Shown here piece by piece: positions 7,052 to 15,075 of a DNA stretch of 34,616 bases. The position numbers and the translations under genes were made by a program. Location of the stretch: IMG/VR virus record IMGVR_UViG_3300046460_000100, positions 1 to 34,616 of that record. One strand, written 5' to 3'. Under the pieces are notes generated by a model. The model saw nothing but the letters and a program-made list of their open reading frames with translations, did no database searches and was not told where the DNA came from. Every line of letters begins with the position of its first letter. The stretch's first letter is position 1. This DNA comes from a virus.

Positions 7052-7771
7052 CTATCCCATGCGCTTTTGAAGGAGGAGATCGGAAATCTTCGGCGCGTAG
7101 ACCGCCTTGAGCAGCCCGTCAGCGCCCTGCCGGACATCGCCCAACGGCTTGAACCGAACGGGTGGGGCGTCTGGTGTGTCGGCAAGCGCCTTGAACGCGC
7201 CATGGAGGCGTTCACCGAATGACTTGGGTTCTGGCGTGGATGCGTAGTCGGCTACGTCCTGCGGGATACCGGCGAGGATGCCGCCCTGTTGGCCTGTGGC
7301 AGGGGCGAGGCCCGGATAGCTTTCCTGTCCCTTGGGGCCGTCTGGAAGGCCGGCGTAGGGGCTTGCCGCGAACGGTGCGCCCTTGGCATTGTCAGTGAAA
7401 TAGTGGTTGCCGATTTTCAGGGCGTTTTGATCGTTGAGATTTCTCGCCCAAGAGGCAGTTGATGCGCCAGGATTGGCGTAGTAGGTGGCGCCATTGGTAA
7501 CACTAGGAAGATTGCCGGCCTTGAGCTGTTCGGCTACCGACCGGGCTTCCGGCCCGGCTTTCGAGGATTGCCCTTGAAACTGGTTGCGGGCCAAAGCTTG
7601 GTCCAGCGGGTTGCTTCCATAGCCGGAGAAATTCTGGTTTGCGCGGTTTCGGATGACATCGGCAACGGCCTGCATGCCAAGGAGACCTTCGCCGCCTGCT
7701 TCGCCCTGGATGATCGAGGCGAGCGTTTCGATGTCGTTTCCGAGGAGACGCGGTGTCCCTACGTAGGCCAT
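7052..7771 (-). CDS. Cell wall hydrolase, SleB/CwlJ-like (Hydrolase_2)
   Basis: 239 aa from the ATG at 7771, chosen because GAGG lies 8 bases upstream; a longer start at 7825 has no such site. Residues 14-70 (IETLASIIQGEAGGEGL, GMQAVADVIRNRA, ALARNQFQG) match the SleB/CwlJ peptidoglycan hydrolase family, with Glu24 as the probable catalytic residue. The C-terminal 110 residues are proline/glycine-rich and unfamiliar. As it sits among ejection and tail genes rather than with holin, it is probably a virion-associated enzyme that opens the wall during DNA entry. Confidence 0.82.
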   Translation of the reverse strand: MAYVGTPRLLGNDIETLASIIQGEAGGEGLLGMQAVADVIRNRANQNFSGYGSNPLDQALARNQFQGQSSKAGPEARSVAEQLKAGNLPSVTNGATYYANPGASTASWARNLNDQNALKIGNHYFTDNAKGAPFAASPYAGLPDGPKGQESYPGLAPATGQQGGILAGIPQDVADYASTPEPKSFGERLHGAFKALADTPDAPPVRFKPLGDVRQGADGLLKAVYAPKISDLLLQKRMG

Positions 7772-7775
7772 GGGC

Positions 7776-7804
7776 TTGCCTCGATGCTCGTTCGTCGCTA
7801 TTTT
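7776..7804 (+). promoter_or_regulatory. Predicted sigma70-type promoter for the plus-strand gene at 7811
   Basis: TTGCCT (7776-7781), a 17-base spacer, then TATTTT (7799-7804). The ATG at 7811 starts 6 bases after the -10 box, so a transcript would begin about at the start codon. The promoter overlaps the start region of the hydrolase gene on the other strand. Found by eye; spacing is ideal but both hexamers are imperfect. Confidence 0.42.
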
Positions 7805-7810
7805 GTGGGG

Positions 7811-8032
7811 ATGCAGATCGATCACGACCGCGAAGAGCCGCCGCGCGATACGGGCGGAAACTTTGTCTATTGGGGCGTGAGCGCAGTGGTGGCGTTTATC
7901 TGGGTCGTGTCACTGATGACTATGAACCTGGATTGGCATTCTGTTCGCCTTGGCGCCTTCACCGGAGGCGTTTTCGTCATAGTCATGTCGAAGATTACGG
8001 GGAACAAAGTCCCGAAATGGATGCGCCGCTAA
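7811..8032 (+). CDS. Small plus-strand membrane protein (73 aa), moron-like
   Basis: 73 aa from ATG 7811: an acidic/basic start (MQIDHDREEPPRDTGG), two hydrophobic helices (about residues 19-37 and 47-63) joined by a short loop, and a basic end (GNKVPKWMRR) that should stay in the cytoplasm. It is oriented against all neighbouring late genes and fills the 257-base space between the hydrolase and the ejection protein, overlapping the end of the latter by 4 bases. A predicted promoter lies directly upstream and no good ribosome binding site is seen, suggesting a leaderless message. Function unknown; small two-helix proteins expressed from prophages sometimes block superinfection, but that is speculation. 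Confidence 0.58.
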   Translation: MQIDHDREEPPRDTGGNFVYWGVSAVVAFIWVVSLMTMNLDWHSVRLGAFTGGVFVIVMSKITGNKVPKWMRR

Positions 8033-10071
8033 TCCCTGGTAAGCGCCGGAACAGCCCCAGTCGTACCCAGCCGAGCCAAAACCGAGCTATAGAGCGCCTT
8101 CCGGCTTGCCGTGCTTAGATTGCGGCTCGTGCCAGCCTGAAGCATCAGCCGCGCCGCCGAAGGATCTGTTTCCATCAGCGATTGCGAAAGCCTCGTCAGA
8201 ACGGTTGGCGGCAAGCCACGAGATTCGTTAAGAGCCTTCGTTACCGCCGAGATGACGGCAGCGACCGGCCTTCCCTGCATCAGATGGGTCATGATCGACG
8301 GATCGAACTTGTTCAGATCCGCAGCATCGGCAAGGTTGTCAGCCGTCTTTGAACCACCAAGAGCCGAATTCGCGGTTTCGAACATGCGCTGTTCCCGCGC
8401 AATCCTGCGGCCCATCTGGTCGGCGCGCTGCGGCACGGCAAAGGCGGGGAATTCCTGTCCGGTCTTTTCCGTGATCAGAGCGCGGGCCTTGTTGGTGGTC
8501 GGCGACAGAGAAGACGACTCCACCTTGGCAATCATCGGATCTGCATAGCCCGCTCGGAAAGCGTTCTGCTCCCCTGCCGGCATGGCGTTGAAAGTCGCGA
8601 TATTGTCAGCGGCCCGAGCCCTGCCCGAGGTGGCGGCTTGGCCGGTCTCCACCGCGTCAATGGTACGGCTTTGGGCGCGGAAGGCGTCATTGGCCTGCCT
8701 ATAGCCGGGGGATGCCGTCTCCAGCGCAGCATCGAGGCGGCTGTTGATCTGCGAGAGCAGCCGAACCTGATTGTTCTTGCCGGCTCGCTGCGCCGTCGCA
8801 ATCTGGTCGGCAATGTCCTGCTTGGCCCGCATGACGGAAGTGAAGTCCGACAGTTGCGAATTGCCATCGGTGAGCAGCGATCGAGCGCGCCTAATTGCAC
8901 CTTCCAGGCTGTCATCGGCAATATTGGAGCCGGGGTTGGCAACCCTGTTGACGCCTGGCGTCAGAACATCGTCTGCGGCGGCAATGGCGCCCGAGACATC
9001 GACAGGGCCAGCGCCCTGTCGGGCATTGGCGTAATTCACATCGGCAAGGGATGACCGACCCGCTGTCAACGATGCGGCCCGCTGTGCTGCCGTATCCGGC
9101 GCGTTGAAGCCTTCGGCGATGGTGTTGCTCAAACGTTCGCCCTGCCCCATCTGGCGGGCCTGCAATGCCTCTACAAGCGCCTGCCGGCCTTCATGGGGGT
9201 TGCGAGACGCCGTTGACAGCATACGCTGCCCGGAATTGCCCAATGCGTCAGCAATGGTGAACATGCCCTGATTATCCCGCTGCGCGGAAGCCAGGATCTG
9301 TGCAATCTCGTCGGGGGTTCTGCCCGAGCGGCTCAAGGCTTCCGCCAGGGCTGCATCTGCGTATTGCTGGGGTTGCAGGCGGGCCATGATTGGGGCGAGT
9401 AGAGGCTTTGCAGCGGCAGAGATACCAGCGACGGCATAAGGCAACGCGCCGCCTGCAAGACCGCCAGCGCCCGCACCGATGGCGCCGCCCTGAAGCCGGT
9501 CCATCATGTCCCCATCAGCCGCGCCAGCCCCATAGGCACCACCATACAGTGAGCCATCAAGAGCGCTCCCAAGTGCCACCCTGCCGAGTGTCCCGCCAGT
9601 GCGCGCGGCATTCAGGCCAAATCCGGCGCCACCCGTGGCGAGAGCCTGCGCGACACCGCCACCAACTTGACCAGCGGTATATGACCCAGGATTGTCCGAC
9701 CGTGCCTTGCCTGCATCGGCGCGCATTTCCTTAAGCACTTGCTTGCGGGGAACGCCCGACAAAGCACTGCCAAGGACGGAGGCCAGTTCATCGCCCCATC
9801 CGAAGGTGGTGGAATCCGCCGCGCCCATCGCCGCCGACCCTGCCTGACCGTAGTTGCCGGGAGAGAATTCCGGCACATTGGCAACAGCATCGGATTTCGG
9901 ACCATCTGACGCCATGATTGCTTTGGCGCGTTCGATGCCCGATTTCGCCCGAACACCCGCATCAGCCGCGCTTGATTGGCTCATGCTTTGCAACGCCTTG
10001 AACGCCGTCGCCTGGTCCGGGGCGTCCACTTCATAGTTGCCATTTGGCGTTTGGAACTGAAAAGTCGCCAT
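8029..10071 (-). CDS. Large ejection/internal virion protein (P22 gp16 position)
   Basis: 680 aa from the ATG at 10071, which overlaps the upstream stop as TAATG; a start 15 codons earlier would overlap more and adds only basic residues. The N-terminus (ATFQFQTPNGNYEVDAPDQ) is a short beta domain typical of large phage internal proteins. Residues about 130-250 are very rich in Gly and Ala with amphipathic stretches (GGGVAQALATGGAGFGLNAA, GAIGAGAGGLAGGALPYAV), as in proteins that enter membranes. The rest is helical and polar. By position, third after two other ejection-type genes, it matches P22 gp16, which goes into the cell with DNA. No enzymatic motif seen. Confidence 0.6.
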   Translation of the reverse strand: MATFQFQTPNGNYEVDAPDQATAFKALQSMSQSSAADAGVRAKSGIERAKAIMASDGPKSDAVANVPEFSPGNYGQAGSAAMGAADSTTFGWGDELASVLGSALSGVPRKQVLKEMRADAGKARSDNPGSYTAGQVGGGVAQALATGGAGFGLNAARTGGTLGRVALGSALDGSLYGGAYGAGAADGDMMDRLQGGAIGAGAGGLAGGALPYAVAGISAAAKPLLAPIMARLQPQQYADAALAEALSRSGRTPDEIAQILASAQRDNQGMFTIADALGNSGQRMLSTASRNPHEGRQALVEALQARQMGQGERLSNTIAEGFNAPDTAAQRAASLTAGRSSLADVNYANARQGAGPVDVSGAIAAADDVLTPGVNRVANPGSNIADDSLEGAIRRARSLLTDGNSQLSDFTSVMRAKQDIADQIATAQRAGKNNQVRLLSQINSRLDAALETASPGYRQANDAFRAQSRTIDAVETGQAATSGRARAADNIATFNAMPAGEQNAFRAGYADPMIAKVESSSLSPTTNKARALITEKTGQEFPAFAVPQRADQMGRRIAREQRMFETANSALGGSKTADNLADAADLNKFDPSIMTHLMQGRPVAAVISAVTKALNESRGLPPTVLTRLSQSLMETDPSAARLMLQAGTSRNLSTASRKALYSSVLARLGTTGAVPALTRD

Positions 10072-11381
10072 TAGTTGACCTTTCGCACGCGCACGCCGTT
10101 GCCGAGATTTTGCCACCCATCGCCCATCGGCTGCGGATTGGTCATCTGCTGGATCACGCGCTGCCCGCCTGGCGTGGTCGCCGCTGGAGCGCCGGGCGTG
10201 TAGCCCTGCTGCCCGCCGGCCTGTTGCTGCGCGCGCGTCAGACCCGTCTTGATGACCGTTTCGAGGTCATTGATAGCGCCCAGATAGTCCTGATCGCTCA
10301 AGCGCTGGTTGCCCAGCCGCGAGATGGCGTCTGTTGCCTTCGCGCCTTCGATATCGGTGATGGCACCGGCACCCTTGAGCATCTGGAACGCCTGAAGGAA
10401 CGATTGGCCTTTGGTCTGGTCAACCAGCGACTGGAAATCGAGTTGATCAGACGTGCGAGCAGGCAGCATGCCCTGAATGAAGCCCGTCGATCCTTCACGA
10501 CCGGGATGGGTCTTCATCCGCTCCAGCACGGACAGCGTGGTATTGGCGTTCTGCTCGACGCGCGGGAGGTCGAACGCCGCCGCACCCTGAGCCGCACCCT
10601 GAGCCGTCTGGGACGCAGCGCCGGCCAAGTCCTTCGGGATCTGTCCGACAGGCTGGCGAGTGATCGGATCGAGCAAGATCCACTGTGTTCCCGCATCGAG
10701 CTTGATTGGGGTTTTGGAGAGCGTCACGCCAGCCGGCATTTCCGACTTGACGACTTTGCCATCCTTGCCGAGCTGGAGCAGTGCCGGATTGCCCTGATCA
10801 TCGACGCCATATTGCGGGTTAAGACCAAGTTCGGCGTTGCCGCCGCGCGCCTGCGGGAGATTGCCGGTCAGGATGAAATCACGACCATCTGGCGAAGTCG
10901 GATCGAGGCCATATTGCTGGGCTGCTTGCGCGCGCTCGTCAAATGCCGTCATCCCGCCGCCCTTCGACTTTTGCAGGATGTACGACCGCAAAGCCGTCTT
11001 GTCCGAGGCAAGCACCGTCGCAGTGCCCGGGTCGAGCCCCTGAGAGGTCAGCCATCCCACGGTTTTGTTCTTCTGCGCGCTCTGCGGGGCAATGATGCTC
11101 TGGAGAATGCCGCCAAGACCACCCAAGCCGCCCGTAGGAGCCTGCTGGGGCGCCTGTGTGGCGTCCTGAGCCATTGGCTGGCCTTGCGGGGCCTGCTGCG
11201 GCATAGGCTGCTGTGGTGCGCCCTGTGGAGGCTGCTGCTGCATCTGCGGGGGCTGCTGAAAGGGCAGCGCGGCGCTGGAGTGATCGCCGATCTGCTGCCC
11301 GCCCATCTGTGGCGGCATAGGCTGGGCCTGCTGACTGCCACCGGGGTTGAGCAGCGAAGCCAGGATTTCCTGTAGGGTCAT
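10071..11381 (-). CDS. Ejection-type virion protein, Gln/Pro-rich (P22 gp20 position)
   Basis: 436 aa from ATG 11381 (MTLQEILASLLNPGGS). Residues 15-95 are low-complexity Gln/Pro/Ala/Met; the middle contains proteins-of-virion style segments (DPTSPDGRDFILTGNLPQARG) and the C-terminal half holds QSFLQAFQMLKGAGAITDIEG with ISRLGNQRLSDQDYLGAI, a segment found in many short-tailed phage structural proteins. The C-terminus is again Gln/Gly/Pro-rich. It lies between the gp7- and gp16-like genes, so an ejected internal protein is the best guess. An upstream extension to 11582 is arginine-rich shadow sequence and was rejected. Confidence 0.6.
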   Translation of the reverse strand: MTLQEILASLLNPGGSQQAQPMPPQMGGQQIGDHSSAALPFQQPPQMQQQPPQGAPQQPMPQQAPQGQPMAQDATQAPQQAPTGGLGGLGGILQSIIAPQSAQKNKTVGWLTSQGLDPGTATVLASDKTALRSYILQKSKGGGMTAFDERAQAAQQYGLDPTSPDGRDFILTGNLPQARGGNAELGLNPQYGVDDQGNPALLQLGKDGKVVKSEMPAGVTLSKTPIKLDAGTQWILLDPITRQPVGQIPKDLAGAASQTAQGAAQGAAAFDLPRVEQNANTTLSVLERMKTHPGREGSTGFIQGMLPARTSDQLDFQSLVDQTKGQSFLQAFQMLKGAGAITDIEGAKATDAISRLGNQRLSDQDYLGAINDLETVIKTGLTRAQQQAGGQQGYTPGAPAATTPGGQRVIQQMTNPQPMGDGWQNLGNGVRVRKVN

Positions 11382-11391
11382 GGCTATCCCT

Positions 11392-11703
11392 TTATCGGTT
11401 GCCGCCGTTGCCGCCGCGCTGTGGATTGACTTCCCAATATGGCTTCTTGGGCGCGGCTGTCGGCGCAGCCATGGGAGGCGGTGGCGGATTGCGTGCCAGG
11501 ATACTGCCCGCCGTGGTTGCCGCTGCCTGTGCCGGGGTCGGCATGAGAGGACGCGGCGAGACGGGCGGCATGATCGGGGCAACCGCCTTGGGCTGCTGAT
11601 AGCCTGGGGTCATATTGGGCTGCCCATAGCCTTGGCTGTTGGCGAACATGTGGGAAAGGTCAGAGCCGTTTCCCTGTGTCGTTGATGGCATAGAACCGCC
11701 CAT
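11392..11703 (-). CDS. Proline-rich small virion-region protein
   Basis: 103 aa from the second ATG (11703), which has a perfect GGAGGT 8 bases upstream; the first ATG at 11709 is only 2 bases from that site but overlaps the previous stop as ATGA. Sequence is low complexity: Pro, Ala, Met, Gln and Asn with PNMTPGYQQPKAV and ARNPPPPPMAAPTA, ending in a Gly/Asn/Arg tail. No domain recognised. Located inside the group of ejection-protein genes, so a minor structural or assembly role is likely. Confidence 0.6.
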   Translation of the reverse strand: MGGSMPSTTQGNGSDLSHMFANSQGYGQPNMTPGYQQPKAVAPIMPPVSPRPLMPTPAQAAATTAGSILARNPPPPPMAAPTAAPKKPYWEVNPQRGGNGGNR

Positions 11704-11705
11704 GA

Positions 11706-12554
11706 TCATTTACCTCCAAAGAGCGAGCCGACTGCGCCAAGCGCAGCCCCGGGATTGGATGAGCTGCTGTGGCCCTTCTGCGTTCCATAATCCCCCGCAG
11801 AACCGGCTGCCGCCTGCTCCAGCAGGCCGAGGCGGGTCCACGGAGCATTGTCCTGTGCATACCACTGTGAGACAGCGTCGTTCTGGAGGTTCTGAGCCTG
11901 CTTATCGAGCAAGCCGCCTGCCTGAAGCGTGGCTCCTGCACCGGTCAAGGCGTTCTGGAACTGCTGCTGATCCTGTGCGCCCATGGCGTTCGTAGCTTGC
12001 AACGATCGATCGAGGCCAGCATTGCGCGATGCATCCATCTGGCCGTTTGCAGCCAGCATGTTGGAGGAATCGGCATTGAACTGATCGCGAAGAGCTCCAG
12101 AGCGGATATTGCCGAGCTGGTTGGTGAGGACGCCGGTATTCGCACCCGAACCATACCGCCCTGCCCCGGAAAACTGGCTCTGGACCTGTGAGGCTGTCTG
12201 ATCGAGTTGGCCTTTCAGCGCATCGTTGAAATACGGGTTGCCGCTCTTCAGGTACGAGCCATTCGCCATGTTGCCGAGGTTCTTCTCGGCATAGGATTGA
12301 CCTGTTGAAGCCGCACCAATCCCAGCCAGAAGCGGGCGCGTTCCAGCGGTGTTGGTGTTGGCTCCAGTCTGGGCAAGGCTGTTGATGCCTGACATGGTGG
12401 TTCCGGACAAAGGCGCGACCGTCGAGCCTGAGTACGTATTCCCACCGACGCCCGAGTTGTAGAGGTTAATACCCTCGCTGCCCGCCAGCTTGAATGCCGG
12501 TTCGGCCCACGCAGGCGGGGAACTCGTTTGGGTCGATGATGTAGAAGTGCCCAT
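11706..12554 (-). CDS. Ejection-type virion protein (P22 gp7 position)
   Basis: 282 aa, Gly/Ala/Asn/Gln/Ser-rich. The N-terminus (SSPPAWAEPAFKLAGSEG) and the pattern NPYFNDALKGQLDQTASQVQ, SGAGRYGSGANTGVLTNQLG recur in internal or tail-associated proteins of short-tailed phages. The C-terminus ends in a glycine-rich hydrophobic helix (NPGAALGAVGSLFGGK), which could insert into membranes. Position after the gp10-like and GNAT genes and before two more such proteins corresponds to P22 gp7. No enzymatic motif. Confidence 0.6.
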   Translation of the reverse strand: MGTSTSSTQTSSPPAWAEPAFKLAGSEGINLYNSGVGGNTYSGSTVAPLSGTTMSGINSLAQTGANTNTAGTRPLLAGIGAASTGQSYAEKNLGNMANGSYLKSGNPYFNDALKGQLDQTASQVQSQFSGAGRYGSGANTGVLTNQLGNIRSGALRDQFNADSSNMLAANGQMDASRNAGLDRSLQATNAMGAQDQQQFQNALTGAGATLQAGGLLDKQAQNLQNDAVSQWYAQDNAPWTRLGLLEQAAAGSAGDYGTQKGHSSSSNPGAALGAVGSLFGGK

Positions 12555-12557
12555 GGC

Positions 12558-12980
12558 TTACCCTTTTCGGTAAAGAACGGCGTGCGGCTTGTAGCCGTAT
12601 TGGGCTAGGAGTGGTTTCCAGCCTTCGCGGCCTTCGATGGCCTTCACGGAGCAGTTGTTTTCGTCGGCCCACTGTTCCAGTGCAGCGCACAATTCCGCCG
12701 CGTATTTGTGAACGTCTCGCCCTGCCAGGTCGCACAGCGTGGCAATCCGCGTCCCGGTCGCATCAACCGTGCGAATGGTCGAAAGAGCCATGGAAACGAA
12801 GGTGTCGCCGTCCAGCACCAGCCACAGCGTCCGTTTGCCGGAAAGCACCTCACTGAACAGTGCCGCCGTGGTCACGTCCTTCGGGAACCGCTTGGCGAGC
12901 CTGCCCATCTCACGAAGAATGTCGGACATATACGGCGCGAGTTGATCGATTGACCATTCAGAGCCGTTGACGATGTTCAT
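12558..12980 (-). CDS. GNAT-like acyltransferase in the tail module
   Basis: 140 aa from ATG 12980 (MNIVNGSEW), which overlaps the gp10-like stop as ATGA. The layout is that of a small GNAT fold: strands TLWLVLDGDTFVSMAL and TGTRIATLCDLAGRD, then a long helix (AAELCAALEQWADENNC) and the final strand with WKPLLAQYGYKPHAVLY, which matches the usual end of GNAT domains (G-Y-x-x at the acceptor side). The acetyl-CoA loop Q/R-x-x-G-x-G/A is not clear, so activity is unsure. Similar small genes next to tail genes exist in short-tailed phages; substrate unknown. Confidence 0.58.
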   Translation of the reverse strand: MNIVNGSEWSIDQLAPYMSDILREMGRLAKRFPKDVTTAALFSEVLSGKRTLWLVLDGDTFVSMALSTIRTVDATGTRIATLCDLAGRDVHKYAAELCAALEQWADENNCSVKAIEGREGWKPLLAQYGYKPHAVLYRKG

Positions 12981-14437
12981 CGTTGGCCGACACGCTTCGC
13001 GGCCACATCGACACCTTGCGCGTATTGCCATGTCTCGCCGGCCGGGACAGTCACCCGCACCCGTTGGTAACGGGCTGCATTGAGGACATCGATGCGGCCT
13101 GTACCTGGGGTTGGCGACAGTTCCGCGCTCCAGACGGTCGTGTCTCCGAGATTGAACCGGGAGCCGATCGCCATGGTGCAGTTGTCGCTATCAATCACCG
13201 GATACATCGAGGAAACCAGCGTAATCCCGCCCGAAAGGTCTCCCTTTTCCGTCGTGGTCAAGGTTGCCTGCTTGTTCGTCCCGGTGAAAAAGCCGAGCTT
13301 GAAATCAGTGCCGAAAGCCGCAAGGACAGGAGCCCCGCCCTGCCAGACCTTGCTGTCCAGCGAATAAGGCAGCGCGTCGAGGTCGGCCGACACCGCATCC
13401 AGCCCTTCCAGCGTGTAGCCAGCCGTTGCCGCCGGGAAGATGCCGACATTGGCCTGATTGGCGAGGGTCCAGCGCGTTTGCAGCCAGTCATAGGTGAGAA
13501 TGGCGCCATAAACGCCAGCGCCGGTCAGATCCATCGTCCAATAGACGCGCGGATTGCGAGGATCGACCGTGCCGACAATCGCGGTAGCGCCGGACGATGA
13601 CAGTTGCTCGAAAATCGTGCGGCTGACTTTCTCAAAGCCGATATCGGCAATAGACCCATCCGGCCCGAGCTGGAAGAATGACCCTTCATCAGCGAAAAAG
13701 GTGTTTTCGCCCCGCGAAGCGATGGAGTAGGGCGATTTGGCCCCCCGACTGTCGTGGATCTTGACGAATGAGAAAATGATCGAAGAGCCTGGAACGAATG
13801 TCGCGAGGTAGATGGCGCTCTTGAGGATGACAATCGGGTTCGTTGCTCTGGATGAGCCCTGAACAACACCGCCCTCCGGGAAATCCTGAAAGTCGGAATT
13901 GTCCGTGCCCGGTGTCCAGCCGGTGATATCGTTCAGCGCCGACCAATGGACACGATTAGCGTTCGTCCCGAGTTGCAGCAGGCAGAGGAAATCGCCCCAT
14001 GCCCTGACAAAAGCAGCCTTCGGAGGCGAGCCGGGGAGATCGGTGAACGTGGCCGAGACGCCAAGCTGGAAATACTGCGGATTGTCGTTGATATCGACCG
14101 CGACGACGTAATCGCCAAACTGCTCGAAACACCACCGCGCATCGATGTTGGCCGCGTAGGTCGTGGCGGGCTTGGACACATCTGTCCATGTCAATGTTGT
14201 GTTATCCAGCTTCCACAGCTTGGTTGCTGTGCCTGCGAAAATGGTCACCTGACCGGCCAGGCTCTTTGCCGTGAAATAGCCGAATGGCTGCGATGCAAGC
14301 GCGGAGGTGAAGGGCACCAGATCGGGGAAAGGCAGATAGGAGCCGACAGAGGGCAGCACGTTCAGGAGATCGGCTGTGCCTTCGGTGTTCAGGTCGGCGC
14401 GGTCTGGGGTCCACTCTGCGAAACTAAGAGTGGTCAT
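12977..14437 (-). CDS. Tail hub / DNA stabilisation protein (P22 gp10-like)
   Basis: 486 aa, close to the 472 aa of P22 gp10. It begins with a line like those of this family (TADLLNVLPSVGSYLPFPDL) and then has beta-propeller-like repeats: GTATKLWKLDNTTLTWTDVS, WCFEQFGDYVVAVDINDNPQ, VRAWGDFLCLL, ENTFFADEGSFFQLGPDGS, NPRVYWTMDLTG. P22 gp10 sits below the portal and adaptor and closes the channel together with the needle. The gene order portal-scaffold-coat-adaptor-this gene supports the call. The identity rests on layout and position; sequence similarity to gp10 itself is faint. Confidence 0.65.
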   Translation of the reverse strand: MTTLSFAEWTPDRADLNTEGTADLLNVLPSVGSYLPFPDLVPFTSALASQPFGYFTAKSLAGQVTIFAGTATKLWKLDNTTLTWTDVSKPATTYAANIDARWCFEQFGDYVVAVDINDNPQYFQLGVSATFTDLPGSPPKAAFVRAWGDFLCLLQLGTNANRVHWSALNDITGWTPGTDNSDFQDFPEGGVVQGSSRATNPIVILKSAIYLATFVPGSSIIFSFVKIHDSRGAKSPYSIASRGENTFFADEGSFFQLGPDGSIADIGFEKVSRTIFEQLSSSGATAIVGTVDPRNPRVYWTMDLTGAGVYGAILTYDWLQTRWTLANQANVGIFPAATAGYTLEGLDAVSADLDALPYSLDSKVWQGGAPVLAAFGTDFKLGFFTGTNKQATLTTTEKGDLSGGITLVSSMYPVIDSDNCTMAIGSRFNLGDTTVWSAELSPTPGTGRIDVLNAARYQRVRVTVPAGETWQYAQGVDVAAKRVGQR

Positions 14438-15075
14438 CGAAACAGATCACTGGCAAATCGGTAGCGGCGCTGCACCAAAGCCGGATCAACAAGCAGCGTT
14501 GCGCGCTTGTTCTGGGTGATGACACTGCGGACAGAGGGAAGAGCGCTGTTGAGGATCGAGGCCCAGCGCGCCATTGTCGGATCATCCTGAATGAACACGC
14601 CACCCCAGACAATCGAGGCCGCGAGATACAAATCGGGGTGATTGGTCAACAGCCAGTTGGTTGGTGCAGCATCCGAGAGGGCAAACCGCTGGCGAAGGCG
14701 GAAGCGGAACGGATAGGCTTGATCCAAGGGGCAGTCGAAGTTGATGTTGCTGCCATCGATCGCCCAGGCGCGGGGATAGCCTGACGAAACACGATAGGGG
14801 AACGTGCCGTCCACCAGCGGTGTGAGTTCAACCTCATCAAGGGCGGTTTCGGCAACGAACAGCGCAATCGGTTCGACGCAGCTTTGGGCTGAAATGTCGA
14901 TGACGCGGGAGTTCAGCGTACCGGTCAGCGTCACATCGGTTTCAACAGCCGGGAGCTCGCGGTTCAACGCTGCCTCGGCCAGTGAAATGCAGTCCGCCGC
15001 CTGTGTGGCGATATCACCACGCGACAGCCAAGTGGTGACGGCTGCTTTTAGCTCAGTGTAATTCGAAATGCTCAT
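14434..15075 (-). CDS. Head-tail adaptor protein (SU10/P22 gp4-like)
   Basis: 213 aa from ATG 15075 (MSISNYTELK). The opening YTELKAAVTTWLSRGD, then CISLAEAALNREL, is the typical start of the adaptor family found in SU10-like and related short-tailed phages. A beta-rich middle follows, then a helical C-terminus (DLYLAASIVWGGVF, PSVRSVITQNKRATL). The adaptor forms a ring under the portal and extends the neck. Start and stop overlap the neighbouring genes (ATGA both sides). The start at 15108 would add residues inside the glycosyltransferase gene and lacks support. Confidence 0.75.
   Translation of the reverse strand: MSISNYTELKAAVTTWLSRGDIATQAADCISLAEAALNRELPAVETDVTLTGTLNSRVIDISAQSCVEPIALFVAETALDEVELTPLVDGTFPYRVSSGYPRAWAIDGSNINFDCPLDQAYPFRFRLRQRFALSDAAPTNWLLTNHPDLYLAASIVWGGVFIQDDPTMARWASILNSALPSVRSVITQNKRATLLVDPALVQRRYRFASDLFR

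Noticed and set aside
10044-11375. Plus-strand open frame of 443 codons, Leu/Arg-rich
   Set aside because: Shadow of the Gln/Pro-rich ejection protein gene; Gln codons read as Leu on the other strand.
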